A stretch of DNA of 29,191 bases from a virus. Shown here one piece after another: positions 16,010 through 22,056 of this stretch (the first letter of the stretch is position 1; every line of letters starts with the position of its first letter). Under the pieces are notes generated by a model, which saw only the letters and a list, made by a program, of their open reading frames with translations, was not told the DNA's origin and did no database searches. The stretch covers positions 1-29,191 of the IMG/VR virus record IMGVR_UViG_3300005613_000315. One strand, 5' to 3'. Position numbers and translations under genes: made by a program.

Positions 16010-16558
16010 TTAGCTAGTGCGCTTTCCAAGTCGAGCTTCCATCATCTTTTTGTAAGCAAGATTTGCCTCTTCGGGCTTCATATCTTTTAGCTTTGTGACT
16101 TCTACTCGGTTTGAACCACCAGACGATGATGGCGTTGCGCTTTGGACTCTACGCTTTGCTCTAATTGCATCGAGCCCACCTTTTACAAAGGGATCATCGA
16201 GATCTTCCTTTGAAGGATTAGGATTAATCTTAAAGACCGCATCCGTTTCCTCAGGCGAAAGCCCGTGACGATAGCCAAACTGTCTTTTTTTCTCAGCTTC
16301 TGAGAGCTGCTTAACAGTCTGATGTAAATCAAAGTCCTGCGTTTCGTCCGTTGATTTATAATTTTGAGGTTCAACCTCCTTAGGAGCTTGCTCCTCTAGT
16401 TTTTTGGCTTTAGAGCGCCAATGCTCTTTCTGCGCCTCAAGCTCTTTGAGCTTCTTTTGCAGATCTTCTTGAGGTTCTTGAGACTCCCCAATTGCCTCTT
16501 GTGCCTCTACTTGTGGTTCTTCTTGAGCGTCCACCTGCTCAGTGTGTTCATTTGTCAT
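16010..16558 (-). CDS. Scaffolding protein
   Basis: 182 residues. The first ~50 are very rich in Glu and Gln (EQVDAQEEPQVEAQEAIGES). Coiled coil spans about 30-60 (LQKKLKELEAQKEHWRSKAK), with a disordered middle, and the C-terminus is basic (KKMMEARLGKRTS). An acidic, helical, unstructured protein just upstream of the coat gene is the classic scaffold profile. The basic tail would bind the coat interior during procapsid assembly. It starts 11 bases upstream of the coat gene's leader with no Shine-Dalgarno. Confidence 0.75.
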   Translation of the reverse strand: MTNEHTEQVDAQEEPQVEAQEAIGESQEPQEDLQKKLKELEAQKEHWRSKAKKLEEQAPKEVEPQNYKSTDETQDFDLHQTVKQLSEAEKKRQFGYRHGLSPEETDAVFKINPNPSKEDLDDPFVKGGLDAIRAKRRVQSATPSSSGGSNRVEVTKLKDMKPEEANLAYKKMMEARLGKRTS

Positions 16559-16629
16559 AGAGTTTTGTCTCTGTTATTTAGTCATTTTAGGGAGTTTAGT
16601 CTCCATAGTTGATTTTAACGACTTTACTG

Positions 16630-16863
16630 TCATGACCAGTTGTCTATCCCACCAAGGGCATCTTGATCCAACTGACTTAATTTTGTTTGAAAGTAATATT
16701 GGATCACTTCACAAGTTGCTTTTCGAACATGTATTTCCAATTCTGGATCCACATTTAGAGGTGTACGCACATCTGCAATCTGATCTACCACATAATGCAC
16801 GTATTGCTCCAAAAGAGAATTGTCTTTTAGTGATTTGTATTTGTCTAAATCTGATTTAATCAT
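16630..16863 (-). CDS. Small hypothetical protein between portal and scaffold
   Basis: 77 residues, helical (NSLLEQYVHYVVDQIADVRT, then HVRKATCEVIQYYFQTKL), not recognised. Its ATG overlaps the portal TGA by 4 bases (ATGA), so it is translationally coupled to the portal. A 71-base gap with no visible feature separates it from the scaffold gene. It may assist portal or head assembly. Confidence 0.6.
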   Translation of the reverse strand: MIKSDLDKYKSLKDNSLLEQYVHYVVDQIADVRTPLNVDPELEIHVRKATCEVIQYYFQTKLSQLDQDALGGIDNWS

Positions 16864-18623
16864 ACTGCTGGTTGCGCTTCTAATGCCTGCTCAATCTGAG
16901 CGGTATTAGGGATTTGCCCACCCTGTGCCTCCTGTGCTGGAGCTGGCCCTGCAATACTTTCTACATTCTCACCAGACAATGCAAGTAGTTTCTCAAGCAC
17001 CTTTGAAGCTCTAGGATCTGCCTGCTGTGCAAGCAAATTGTATGTAGTAGTCAACGTTTCAATTCTCTTTGGAAGATTAAGGCTCTCTCCTGTTATGACC
17101 AAATCAACACTAGCCTCTACTTGATCATAAAATCTATCTGGAATCTTCATGAACAACTGCTTTTTCTCTTCAAGATCACTTGAAACCTTAGACTCAATAG
17201 CTTTCAAATCAGGAAAAATACCTGATAAAAGCTGTTCACGAGCAATCTTATTCACCTGGTTCTTAGTAACGATTTTTTTAAGAGTTGCTACACCCTCTTC
17301 GCCACTAAACAATGTGATTGTGTGCTCTTCACTGTTGTTCTTCTTGAACACAGGAAGAAGAAGTTCGTTGATCACCTCCTTAAAAAATAATCCAAAGTTC
17401 TCCCTTTTAAGTGCAAAATGGGAGTTTGAAGCGTTAGAAAGAAGCACCCCAAGACGAAACGGCGTCCCACTTGGCAAGCTTTCTCCTGTAGCAACCTCGA
17501 AAGTGAATGATTTTTGATCTGAATTACGATCCCATGAACTAGCCGCAGCTTGAAACTCTCCAAAGCTTCTTGTTGTCATATCCACCTGCGACACATTTCC
17601 ACCTGGCATGATCTGAAGCACGTCTCCATCCTTAACATCTCGCACAAGGTTCTTTGGAAGCTCGCTATCAGGTGACTGAAAGATCTTCTTTGAAGACCAC
17701 AGCAATGCTCTTCGCTCCAAGTTAGCAATAAGGTTTCGAACAAGTTGGTTCTCAAACTGGTTCTCAATCTCCCCAATACCAAGCCATCTACCATCCTGAC
17801 GTGCCCAGTGAACTTCACGGTAAGGTCTGTCCCCATCAGCGATTTTCTCAAGAAACAAAACACTTCCGTCATCTGAACTTGCCCCCTCAAGAGTTAGAAT
17901 ACTCATCGTATCAACACTCTTATACTCATCACCCTCTTCAATCTCCAAATCTTTTTGCTTCTTGTACCAATCAAGAGGTACACGACCATAACGCTCATAA
18001 ACTGTTATTGTCTCGTCAAAGTCAAGTTGGATATCAGACAAGTCCCAATGCATATTCCCCATCATGTCTAAAGTCATGTTACGGTGCTCCTCGATTACAT
18101 AACGTGAACTTTGAAGGTTCAGACAATCTTGTTGGTTACGCAAATAACGAATAGGCACTCTCTCAAGCTCATCCCCAACAACCTTTACAACTGCACTACC
18201 GTAGCGTGAATAATCTGTATTAAGCTCGTTAATAAGCTTACCGAAGTAGTTTTCTTTCGCCCATGCTTTAAATTTTCTTCCAAGAAAGTAAGCCCCCCAC
18301 ACTGAATTGTCTTTCTCAGGCACAAAAACAAAGTCCTTAACATCAAGATCAGTCTGCTTAGCAGCCACATCAGCCCTAAACTTTCCAATGTTAAGAAATA
18401 CCTTTCTTTGCCCTTCACTGTCATACTCTCCACTTTGAAACTTCGAATTGTAGTACAAATCAATCAAGTTAACGGTCTCCTTTTGACTAAATTGATACCC
18501 ACCCGCTTTTTGTTTTAGGTGTCTTGCATTACCTTGTGTACTTGCATCAGCAATATTGATCTTGTTCTGATCAAAGTCCTGCATTTCCTTGTTAAGTTGT
18601 GCTATCAAATTAAAATTCTTCAT
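16860..18623 (-). CDS. Portal protein
   Basis: 587 residues, in the range of podoviral portals. It follows TerL and precedes scaffold and coat. The N-terminus is Asn/Gln-rich (MKNFNLIAQLNKEMQDFDQN). Wing and stem features include SKFQSGEYDSEGQRKVFLN, then VVKVVGDELERVPIRYLRNQ and the helix-turn FRLGVLLSNASNSHFALKRE. The C-terminus is helical with an Ala/Gln-rich tail (APAQEAQGGQIPNT). Identification rests on size, gene order and these portal-like segments. The portal forms the dodecameric DNA channel. Translation starts directly after the T-run of a terminator hairpin (TTTTTTTATGAAG). Confidence 0.8.
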   Translation of the reverse strand: MKNFNLIAQLNKEMQDFDQNKINIADASTQGNARHLKQKAGGYQFSQKETVNLIDLYYNSKFQSGEYDSEGQRKVFLNIGKFRADVAAKQTDLDVKDFVFVPEKDNSVWGAYFLGRKFKAWAKENYFGKLINELNTDYSRYGSAVVKVVGDELERVPIRYLRNQQDCLNLQSSRYVIEEHRNMTLDMMGNMHWDLSDIQLDFDETITVYERYGRVPLDWYKKQKDLEIEEGDEYKSVDTMSILTLEGASSDDGSVLFLEKIADGDRPYREVHWARQDGRWLGIGEIENQFENQLVRNLIANLERRALLWSSKKIFQSPDSELPKNLVRDVKDGDVLQIMPGGNVSQVDMTTRSFGEFQAAASSWDRNSDQKSFTFEVATGESLPSGTPFRLGVLLSNASNSHFALKRENFGLFFKEVINELLLPVFKKNNSEEHTITLFSGEEGVATLKKIVTKNQVNKIAREQLLSGIFPDLKAIESKVSSDLEEKKQLFMKIPDRFYDQVEASVDLVITGESLNLPKRIETLTTTYNLLAQQADPRASKVLEKLLALSGENVESIAGPAPAQEAQGGQIPNTAQIEQALEAQPAV

Positions 18624-18648
18624 AAAAAAACCAGCATTATAGTGCTGG
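18624..18648 (-). terminator. Intrinsic terminator abutting the portal start codon
   Basis: On the - strand the 6-bp stem CCAGCA/TGCTGG with loop CTATAA is followed by exactly seven T and then the portal ATG. There is no room for a promoter between hairpin and gene. The promoter at 18689-18716 lies upstream, so the hairpin acts as an attenuator or releases a short leader RNA. Confidence 0.85.
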
Positions 18649-18688
18649 CATTGGCTCGCTGGCCTTTACTGCCTGTATTATCATCTAA

Positions 18689-18716
18689 ATTATAACAAAT
18701 TAACTTTGTCTGTCAA
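18689..18716 (-). promoter_or_regulatory. Strong late promoter before portal
   Basis: On the - strand TTGACA (18716-18711), a 16-base spacer ending AATTTGT, then a perfect TATAAT (18694-18689). Predicted transcription starts near 18682, giving a leader of about 55-60 bases to the portal ATG. It lies at the 3' end of a 36-codon frame. Confidence 0.8.
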
Positions 18717-18823
18717 TATTCGTACTTCTCTGTCCTCGAAACTATCCAAACTATTTTACCGTTTTGGCGTTTTATCTTAATCTCTTCGTATGTGTCCAAG
18801 CGCCTAATACGATCAAATAACAT
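18713..18823 (-). CDS. Possible 36-residue protein between TerL and portal
   Basis: Starts MLFDRIRRLDTYEEIKIKRQ and ends TEKYEY. Charged with a beta-like IKIKRQNGKIVWIVSR segment. It begins 17 bases after the TerL stop, with only a weak purine stretch (AAAAGAA) before the ATG, and its stop overlaps the -35 of the portal promoter. It fills most of the gap between TerL and portal. Sequence character is protein-like but the size leaves doubt. Confidence 0.4.
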   Translation of the reverse strand: MLFDRIRRLDTYEEIKIKRQNGKIVWIVSRTEKYEY

Positions 18824-18839
18824 TTCTTTTGGATCTTGT

Positions 18840-20048
18840 TTAGATGTAGTCAGTTTGTCTTTTGGAAGCATAAGAGGTAGGTTCTAACATCCTCGAAAGG
18901 ACAGTTTTTAGTGGCATTTTGTTTAGTTGCCTTGGAGCTATCGAACTAACAGCATATCGCATAGCATCAAGTGCATGATCTAGTCCACCGTCAGGGACGT
19001 TCAGAGGTCTCTCATTGCGATCCACAGCCCAAAGGTAGTTCCTATATTCCTTAATTAGATTAATACTTCTCTTGGTAACCGATATCTTCTGATCCTGTAT
19101 TAGCTGAATACCTTGGTGCACACTATCCTTTCCTTTTTTTGCTCCTATAACCTGATGCCCGTACATACAAAGTTCGTCTATACTCTTCGGCTCCGCGCTA
19201 TCCGCCACTGTAAGTACCTTTTCTTGATTCTCCAAAAAGTCTGCAATACGCTTATTTGATAAACCCTTTTGATACAACAGCTCATCCACAACAAGGGAAT
19301 TATTATAAACGTACAGATCAACGATAGCGGTAGGATCATTAGTATAACCAAAGTCCAAACCACGTCTTTCCAATCTTGCTTCATGTGGTATTTCATCTAT
19401 TATTGCCCAGTTAGTGTAAATTCTTCCATCAACTTCACCTAACTGTCCAAGCCCGTATACTTTCCACCATGACGCCCTGTGCTGCCTTTGCTCAATTGCG
19501 TCTATGATCTGGGGTGAAAGCGCCTCATTGTCCTTATAGGTCAAAATAATGTGCTCTACGTCCGTTCTAGTAGCCTTAACCTCCGTATAAAACCAAAACT
19601 CGTTAGTAGGGTTCCAATCCATGAATACAAGCTCTTTGGTACGCACCTCTAGTTCTTCAAAAGCATTGAATGGAATATTGTTCGCCTCGTTAAGGAATAG
19701 ACGATCACGTCTTGCTCCCCTTAGCTTATCCCCACTGTCTGCTGAAAAAAACTCAATCTTGCTTCCAGTCTCAAATGTGTATGTACTGTACGTCTTATCC
19801 CAACTATCGTCCTGCCAGTATCCTTGTGCTTTTAGTATTGCCTCAAAATCTCTCATGGCTCCACGCTTCAGATGCGGAACTGACTCAGAAACCACAGATG
19901 TAAGCGTAGATTTCTTATCCGATTGGGCCATGTGAATCAAAACAAGCAAGATAGAAATGGTCTTAGAGGCTGATGTACCTCCCTGAACAGCCCTAATCTT
20001 ACCCTTCATCGCTAGCACCTTCTTTGTTGCCGTTGTCGCCGTAAACAT
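18840..20048 (-). CDS. terL: Terminase large subunit
   Basis: 402 residues, PBSX-like (Terminase_3 type). ATPase: P-loop variant QGGTSASKT (22-30), Walker B RLFLNEANN (116-124). Nuclease: GLDFGYTNDPTAI near 230, VADSAEPKSI near 287 and GGLDHALDAMRYA near 371 supply the metal-binding Asp residues. It cuts and pumps genome DNA into the procapsid through the portal. The start overlaps the small subunit by 50 bases. The ATG at 20048 is kept because the TTATKKVLAMKGKIRAVQGG stretch is typical of the family. The P-loop lacks the usual GK(S/T), having SKT, as is common in this subgroup. Confidence 0.93.
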   Translation of the reverse strand: MFTATTATKKVLAMKGKIRAVQGGTSASKTISILLVLIHMAQSDKKSTLTSVVSESVPHLKRGAMRDFEAILKAQGYWQDDSWDKTYSTYTFETGSKIEFFSADSGDKLRGARRDRLFLNEANNIPFNAFEELEVRTKELVFMDWNPTNEFWFYTEVKATRTDVEHIILTYKDNEALSPQIIDAIEQRQHRASWWKVYGLGQLGEVDGRIYTNWAIIDEIPHEARLERRGLDFGYTNDPTAIVDLYVYNNSLVVDELLYQKGLSNKRIADFLENQEKVLTVADSAEPKSIDELCMYGHQVIGAKKGKDSVHQGIQLIQDQKISVTKRSINLIKEYRNYLWAVDRNERPLNVPDGGLDHALDAMRYAVSSIAPRQLNKMPLKTVLSRMLEPTSYASKRQTDYI

Positions 20049-20400
20049 TTGCTAGTATTGGTTGAGGCATTTCCTTGCCCATCGTTGAATGATCTACCTT
20101 ATCCCTCCATCCAAATCTGTTCTTCATGTTCATGTACCAAAGTGTTGAATTGAAGTCTTTATTCTCTAAATTTACTCTTCCTTTCGTCTGCCACCATAGC
20201 TCTGAAAGTCGTAGTCCCTTTTTTATGGTCCGTAAGAATTCTGGATGATCTCTTTCCATTCGCTGCCTAGTTTTCTCGGAAATATCTAGTAAACCATGAA
20301 TCTCAGCCAGTGATGCACCTTGAGACATGTGTGTGATAACAAGCCCTTGCCAATCTTCTGGAAGGTCTTTGAGTGTCTTTTTAGGTCTTCCTGCAGGCAT
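19999..20400 (-). CDS. terS: Terminase small subunit
   Basis: 133 residues. Begins MPAGRPKKTLKDLPEDWQGL, then a helix-turn-helix of about residues 20-60 (MSQGASLAEIHGLLDISEKT), followed by KGRVNLENKDFNSTLWYMNM and KNRFGWRDK, the typical C-terminal signature of small terminases. It recognises the packaging start on concatemeric DNA and stimulates TerL. It starts one base before a TAG-linked context in the late operon and overlaps TerL by 50 bases. Confidence 0.88.
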   Translation of the reverse strand: MPAGRPKKTLKDLPEDWQGLVITHMSQGASLAEIHGLLDISEKTRQRMERDHPEFLRTIKKGLRLSELWWQTKGRVNLENKDFNSTLWYMNMKNRFGWRDKVDHSTMGKEMPQPILANVYGDNGNKEGASDEG

Positions 20401-20401
20401 A

Positions 20402-20680
20402 CTATGTTAGATCTTTAGGAATGTTTATCGTATCACCTGGCTTAAACTTTCTTTGCCAATCCTTAATAGCCAACCATCTTCCTAACTCCCCCTTAGCTCT
20501 AGCCTCTTTTGCACTGCCATGACGATTAAGAAATGCTTTCTTTCGCTCAGGTGTGGTTGCTACTCTTACTCCAGGCTGTCCAAAGGCTCTCTTCCTTTGC
20601 TTACCTGTCTTTGGGTCCTCCCAAACTGCCTGTAATCTCTTACCCTTTTGTGTTGCTCTTTTTATGGTTGCTTTAGGCAT
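20402..20680 (-). CDS. Small basic hypothetical protein, first gene of late operon
   Basis: 92 residues, strongly basic (KATIKRATQKGKRLQAVWED, KTGKQRKRAFGQ, then ERKKAFLNRHGSAKEARAKG). The end is PGDTINIPKDLT. No family recognised. The net positive charge suggests nucleic-acid binding. It is the first gene downstream of the late promoter/operator at 20759-20792 and precedes TerS by 1 base. It may act in packaging or late regulation (inference from place). Confidence 0.6.
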   Translation of the reverse strand: MPKATIKRATQKGKRLQAVWEDPKTGKQRKRAFGQPGVRVATTPERKKAFLNRHGSAKEARAKGELGRWLAIKDWQRKFKPGDTINIPKDLT

Positions 20681-20752
20681 ATAGAGCTACCACCAACCAT
20701 GCTAGTAAATTGGTAGCAGCTTCTATTTGCCGTACTGCTTTTTATTGCAGTT
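20681..20752 (-). promoter_or_regulatory. Leader of the late operon with two hairpins
   Basis: The transcript from the promoter at 20759-20786 begins with ACTGC...GCAGT (5-bp stem), then GCTACCA...TGGTAGC (7-bp stem, 18-base loop) just before the first late gene. Neither has a following T-run, so unlike the other three leaders this one shows no terminator. Confidence 0.4.
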
Positions 20753-20758
20753 ACTGTT

Positions 20759-20786
20759 AGTATACCTTATTCCTTAACTGTGTCAA
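20759..20786 (-). promoter_or_regulatory. Late promoter for packaging operon
   Basis: On the - strand TTGACA (20786-20781), 16-base spacer, TATACT (20764-20759). It drives leftward transcription of the packaging and head genes. The -35 sits inside a perfect dyad (20773-20792). Confidence 0.8.
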
Positions 20787-20792
20787 GTTAAG
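20773..20792. promoter_or_regulatory. Candidate operator over the late promoter -35
   Basis: A perfect inverted repeat, CTTAACT-N6-AGTTAAG, covers the -35 of the late promoter and the stop codon of the initiator gene. A dimeric regulator bound here would block RNA polymerase, giving a simple way to hold late genes off. Confidence 0.6.
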
Positions 20793-21309
20793 ATGGAAGT
20801 TTGTAATAGCCTGGATCGATGGTTATGTTAGGATTACTAGCATCTACCCAAACTCCAAATCTTTTAACTGCTTGTGTTCCGTCTTCTAGGGTATACTTAT
20901 CCCCATCTTTAAAACCTTTTTTGTTTTTTTGTTCCCTAATACTATTTATATTACTATCTTCTAATACTATGTCGCGTTTAAATGCTACCCCCCTCGCGTT
21001 TAAACGCGCACCCCCTCGCGTTTTATTTCTACCCCCCCTGTATTTAAACGCTAGGGGTGTGGATATCTTTCTGTGAAATCCTTCAGCTATTTCTACCACT
21101 ATCCAGCCATCTTCTTCGAGCTCTTTTATGTACTTTGACATGATCCGATCACTTTTCCTACCAAGCTTTTTAGCTAAATATTTATTAGAGGCAGTACATA
21201 CGCCATTTTTATTACTGAGTGACATTATCAAACCGTAAAGCAATGATTTTGTTGGGTTGCCAGACTCGGCAAGCTCCGTTGGAATTATATAGAAAAAATT
21301 CTGCTGCAT
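20788..21309 (-). CDS. Replication initiator-like winged-helix protein containing an origin
   Basis: 173 residues. Residues 1-75 form a winged-helix domain of the HTH_36 kind: NPTKSLLYGLIMSLSNKNG, VCTASNKYLAKKLG, RKSDRIMSKYIKELEEDGWI. Such domains head phage replication initiators. About 88-112 is Arg/Gly-rich because the DNA below it carries four 22-bp repeats (iterons). The C-terminus (DGDKYTLEDGTQAVKRFGVW) is beta-rich. Like lambda O, it probably binds iterons in its own gene and recruits the host helicase. The ATG at 21309 follows a terminator hairpin in its leader. The protein could alternatively be mainly a transcription regulator. Confidence 0.7.
   Translation of the reverse strand: MQQNFFYIIPTELAESGNPTKSLLYGLIMSLSNKNGVCTASNKYLAKKLGRKSDRIMSKYIKELEEDGWIVVEIAEGFHRKISTPLAFKYRGGRNKTRGGARLNARGVAFKRDIVLEDSNINSIREQKNKKGFKDGDKYTLEDGTQAVKRFGVWVDASNPNITIDPGYYKLPS
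20890..20971. other. AT-rich segment next to iterons (candidate unwinding element)
   Basis: Rich in T and A with runs of T, and it contains two perfect copies of CTAATACTAT (20936-20945 and 20961-20970), 25 bases apart and separated by TTATATTACTATCTT-like sequence. An AT-rich region directly beside iterons is where lambda-like and plasmid origins melt. Confidence 0.6.
20972..21055. repeat. Four iterons with exact 22-bp spacing (candidate origin of replication)
   Basis: Units begin at 20972, 20994, 21016 and about 21038. The first two share TCGCGTTTAAA...CCCCC, the third TCGCGTTTT...CCCCCC, and the fourth keeps TTTAAACGCTA. The TTT core recurs at 20977, 20999, 21021 and 21043. Because 22 is not a multiple of three, the repeats cannot be an amino-acid repeat, so selection is on the DNA. 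The array lies inside the initiator gene. Confidence 0.8.
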
Positions 21310-21320
21310 ATGATTTAAAT

Positions 21321-21390
21321 AAAAAAGGCAACGTGTTGCGGTTCATCGAGCTTCCCAGCCCTTCCCATTTCTGGGACGCAACACACTGCC
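21321..21390 (-). terminator. Long terminator-like hairpin in initiator leader
   Basis: On the - strand a 14-bp stem (21390-21377 with 21340-21327, two G-U pairs, core GTGTTGCG/CGCAACAC) is followed by six T. A second hairpin, TCCCA-GAAA-TGGGA (21376-21363), begins exactly where the main stem's first arm ends. The T-run ends 11 bases before the ATG at 21309. Transcription from the promoter at 21431-21459 must pass it. Confidence 0.85.
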
Positions 21391-21430
21391 TTCTGTTTTC
21401 AAATTATTGGATATTCGATGAACTGTTTCT

Positions 21431-21459
21431 ATTATACCCCCTTGACCCTTACCAGTCAA
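21431..21459 (-). promoter_or_regulatory. Leftward promoter of initiator gene
   Basis: TTGACT (21459-21454), 17-base spacer, perfect TATAAT (21436-21431) on the - strand. It overlaps the rightward early promoter, with its -35 lying within that promoter's spacer. Confidence 0.85.
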
Positions 21460-21470
21460 TCGTGTATACT
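21442..21470 (+). promoter_or_regulatory. Rightward early promoter
   Basis: TTGACC (21442-21447), 17-base spacer, TATACT (21465-21470). It drives the + strand early operon starting at 21503 and overlaps the leftward promoter almost completely, so both cannot be occupied at once. Confidence 0.8.
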
Positions 21471-21486
21471 GTGGATACATACAGTA
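21467..21486. promoter_or_regulatory. Candidate operator at rightward early promoter
   Basis: Perfect inverted repeat TACTGT-N8-ACAGTA overlapping the -10 and start site of the early promoter. The reverse complement of 21470-21478 is GTATCCACA, one base from the DnaA-box consensus TTATCCACA, so host DnaA could also bind here. Confidence 0.6.
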
Positions 21487-21502
21487 AGTAATATATATTC
21501 TT

Positions 21503-21664
21503 ATGGAAGAGCAAGAACTAATACGGCAGGCAATGTCTGCTATGGGGAAAAGATCGTGGGAAAAACAAAAGAAGACTCGGGATTCTGAGTTCTTTAGGCA
21601 AATGGTACAAAAGCGCTGGGAAAAGAAGAAGAAAGATACCAACGATAAGTTATCCACAGACTAG
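21503..21664 (+). CDS. 53-residue basic protein, first early gene
   Basis: Begins MEEQELIRQAMSAMGKRSWE and ends KLSTD. Twelve Lys and four Arg, wholly helical in character (EFFRQMVQKRWEKKKK). It is the first gene after the rightward early promoter and its operator. There is no clear Shine-Dalgarno. It could be a small DNA-binding regulator, perhaps autoregulatory, or a host-takeover peptide. No family recognised. A perfect DnaA box overlaps its last codons. Confidence 0.6.
   Translation: MEEQELIRQAMSAMGKRSWEKQKKTRDSEFFRQMVQKRWEKKKKDTNDKLSTD
21650..21658 (+). promoter_or_regulatory. Perfect DnaA box
   Basis: TTATCCACA, identical to the high-affinity E. coli-type DnaA box, near the 3' end of the 53-residue gene and 10 bases before the -35 of the second early promoter. 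A near-match lies at 21470-21478 on the other strand. A role in replication or in timing early transcription is possible. Confidence 0.55.
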
Positions 21665-21667
21665 CTA

Positions 21668-21696
21668 TTGCAATATATACTAACCGTCTGTATAAT
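21668..21696 (+). promoter_or_regulatory. Second rightward early promoter with shared 17-bp element
   Basis: TTGCAA (21668-21673), 17-base spacer, perfect TATAAT (21691-21696). Positions 21678-21694 (TACTAACCGTCTGTATA) recur at 211-227 with one mismatch. It also contains TATAC-N9-GTATA as a dyad, suggesting regulator binding over the promoter. Confidence 0.75.
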
Positions 21697-21867
21697 ATAA
21701 ATATAGCTGAGAGGTACGAGGTACTTAGGCCCCAAACAAAGCCAAAGAGAAAGCCACAAAGTTCCACCGACGTCTCGGCGTTACAATTTATACCATGGGG
21801 AGTTTCCTCTAGGTCTGAGAGGCTCCCCACAGGCATTTTATAAACTAATTCATATAAGTGGAGAGAT
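21697..21867 (+). ncRNA. Structured 5' leader of early operon
   Basis: About 165 transcribed bases before the gene at 21868. Visible structure: an AGGTAC/GTACTT hairpin (loop GAG) near 21713-21727, CCGA/TCGG near 21768-21779, and a strong 11-bp hairpin at 21797-21828 (GGGGAG, bulge TTT, CCTCT / AGAGG, CTCCCC, loop AGGTCTG). No reading frame of note. It does not match a riboswitch I know. It may control translation or attenuation, or be a stable RNA. Confidence 0.4.
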
Positions 21868-22056
21868 ATGAACAACATTATTGAGACATTGCAAAAGCAA
21901 TGCGAGGAGCTAGACCAAATTCTAGCAAACAAAGATTACCTTGAGCATAAGTGTGCTTGTGGAGAGCATATTCAAGGTACTTATCAATCACGTATGTGTG
22001 ATTCATGCTGGGCTGATTTAATGGCAGAACCACCATTTGAAACACAAGTTTTATGA
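21868..22056 (+). CDS. Small zinc-ribbon-like protein
   Basis: 62 residues. An N-terminal helix (MNNIIETLQKQCEELDQILA) is followed by CACGEHIQGTYQSRMCDSCW, a C-x-C ... C-x2-C cluster fit for one zinc. The start has a Shine-Dalgarno-like GGAGAG 5 bases upstream, unusual in this genome. The function is unknown. Host-directed or transcription-related roles are common for such early proteins. Confidence 0.7.
   Translation: MNNIIETLQKQCEELDQILANKDYLEHKCACGEHIQGTYQSRMCDSCWADLMAEPPFETQVL

Noticed and set aside
21697-21730. CTGAGA resembling the start of a THI-box (TPP riboswitch)
   Set aside because: The other conserved TPP elements are not present nearby and the flanking gene has no link to thiamine.
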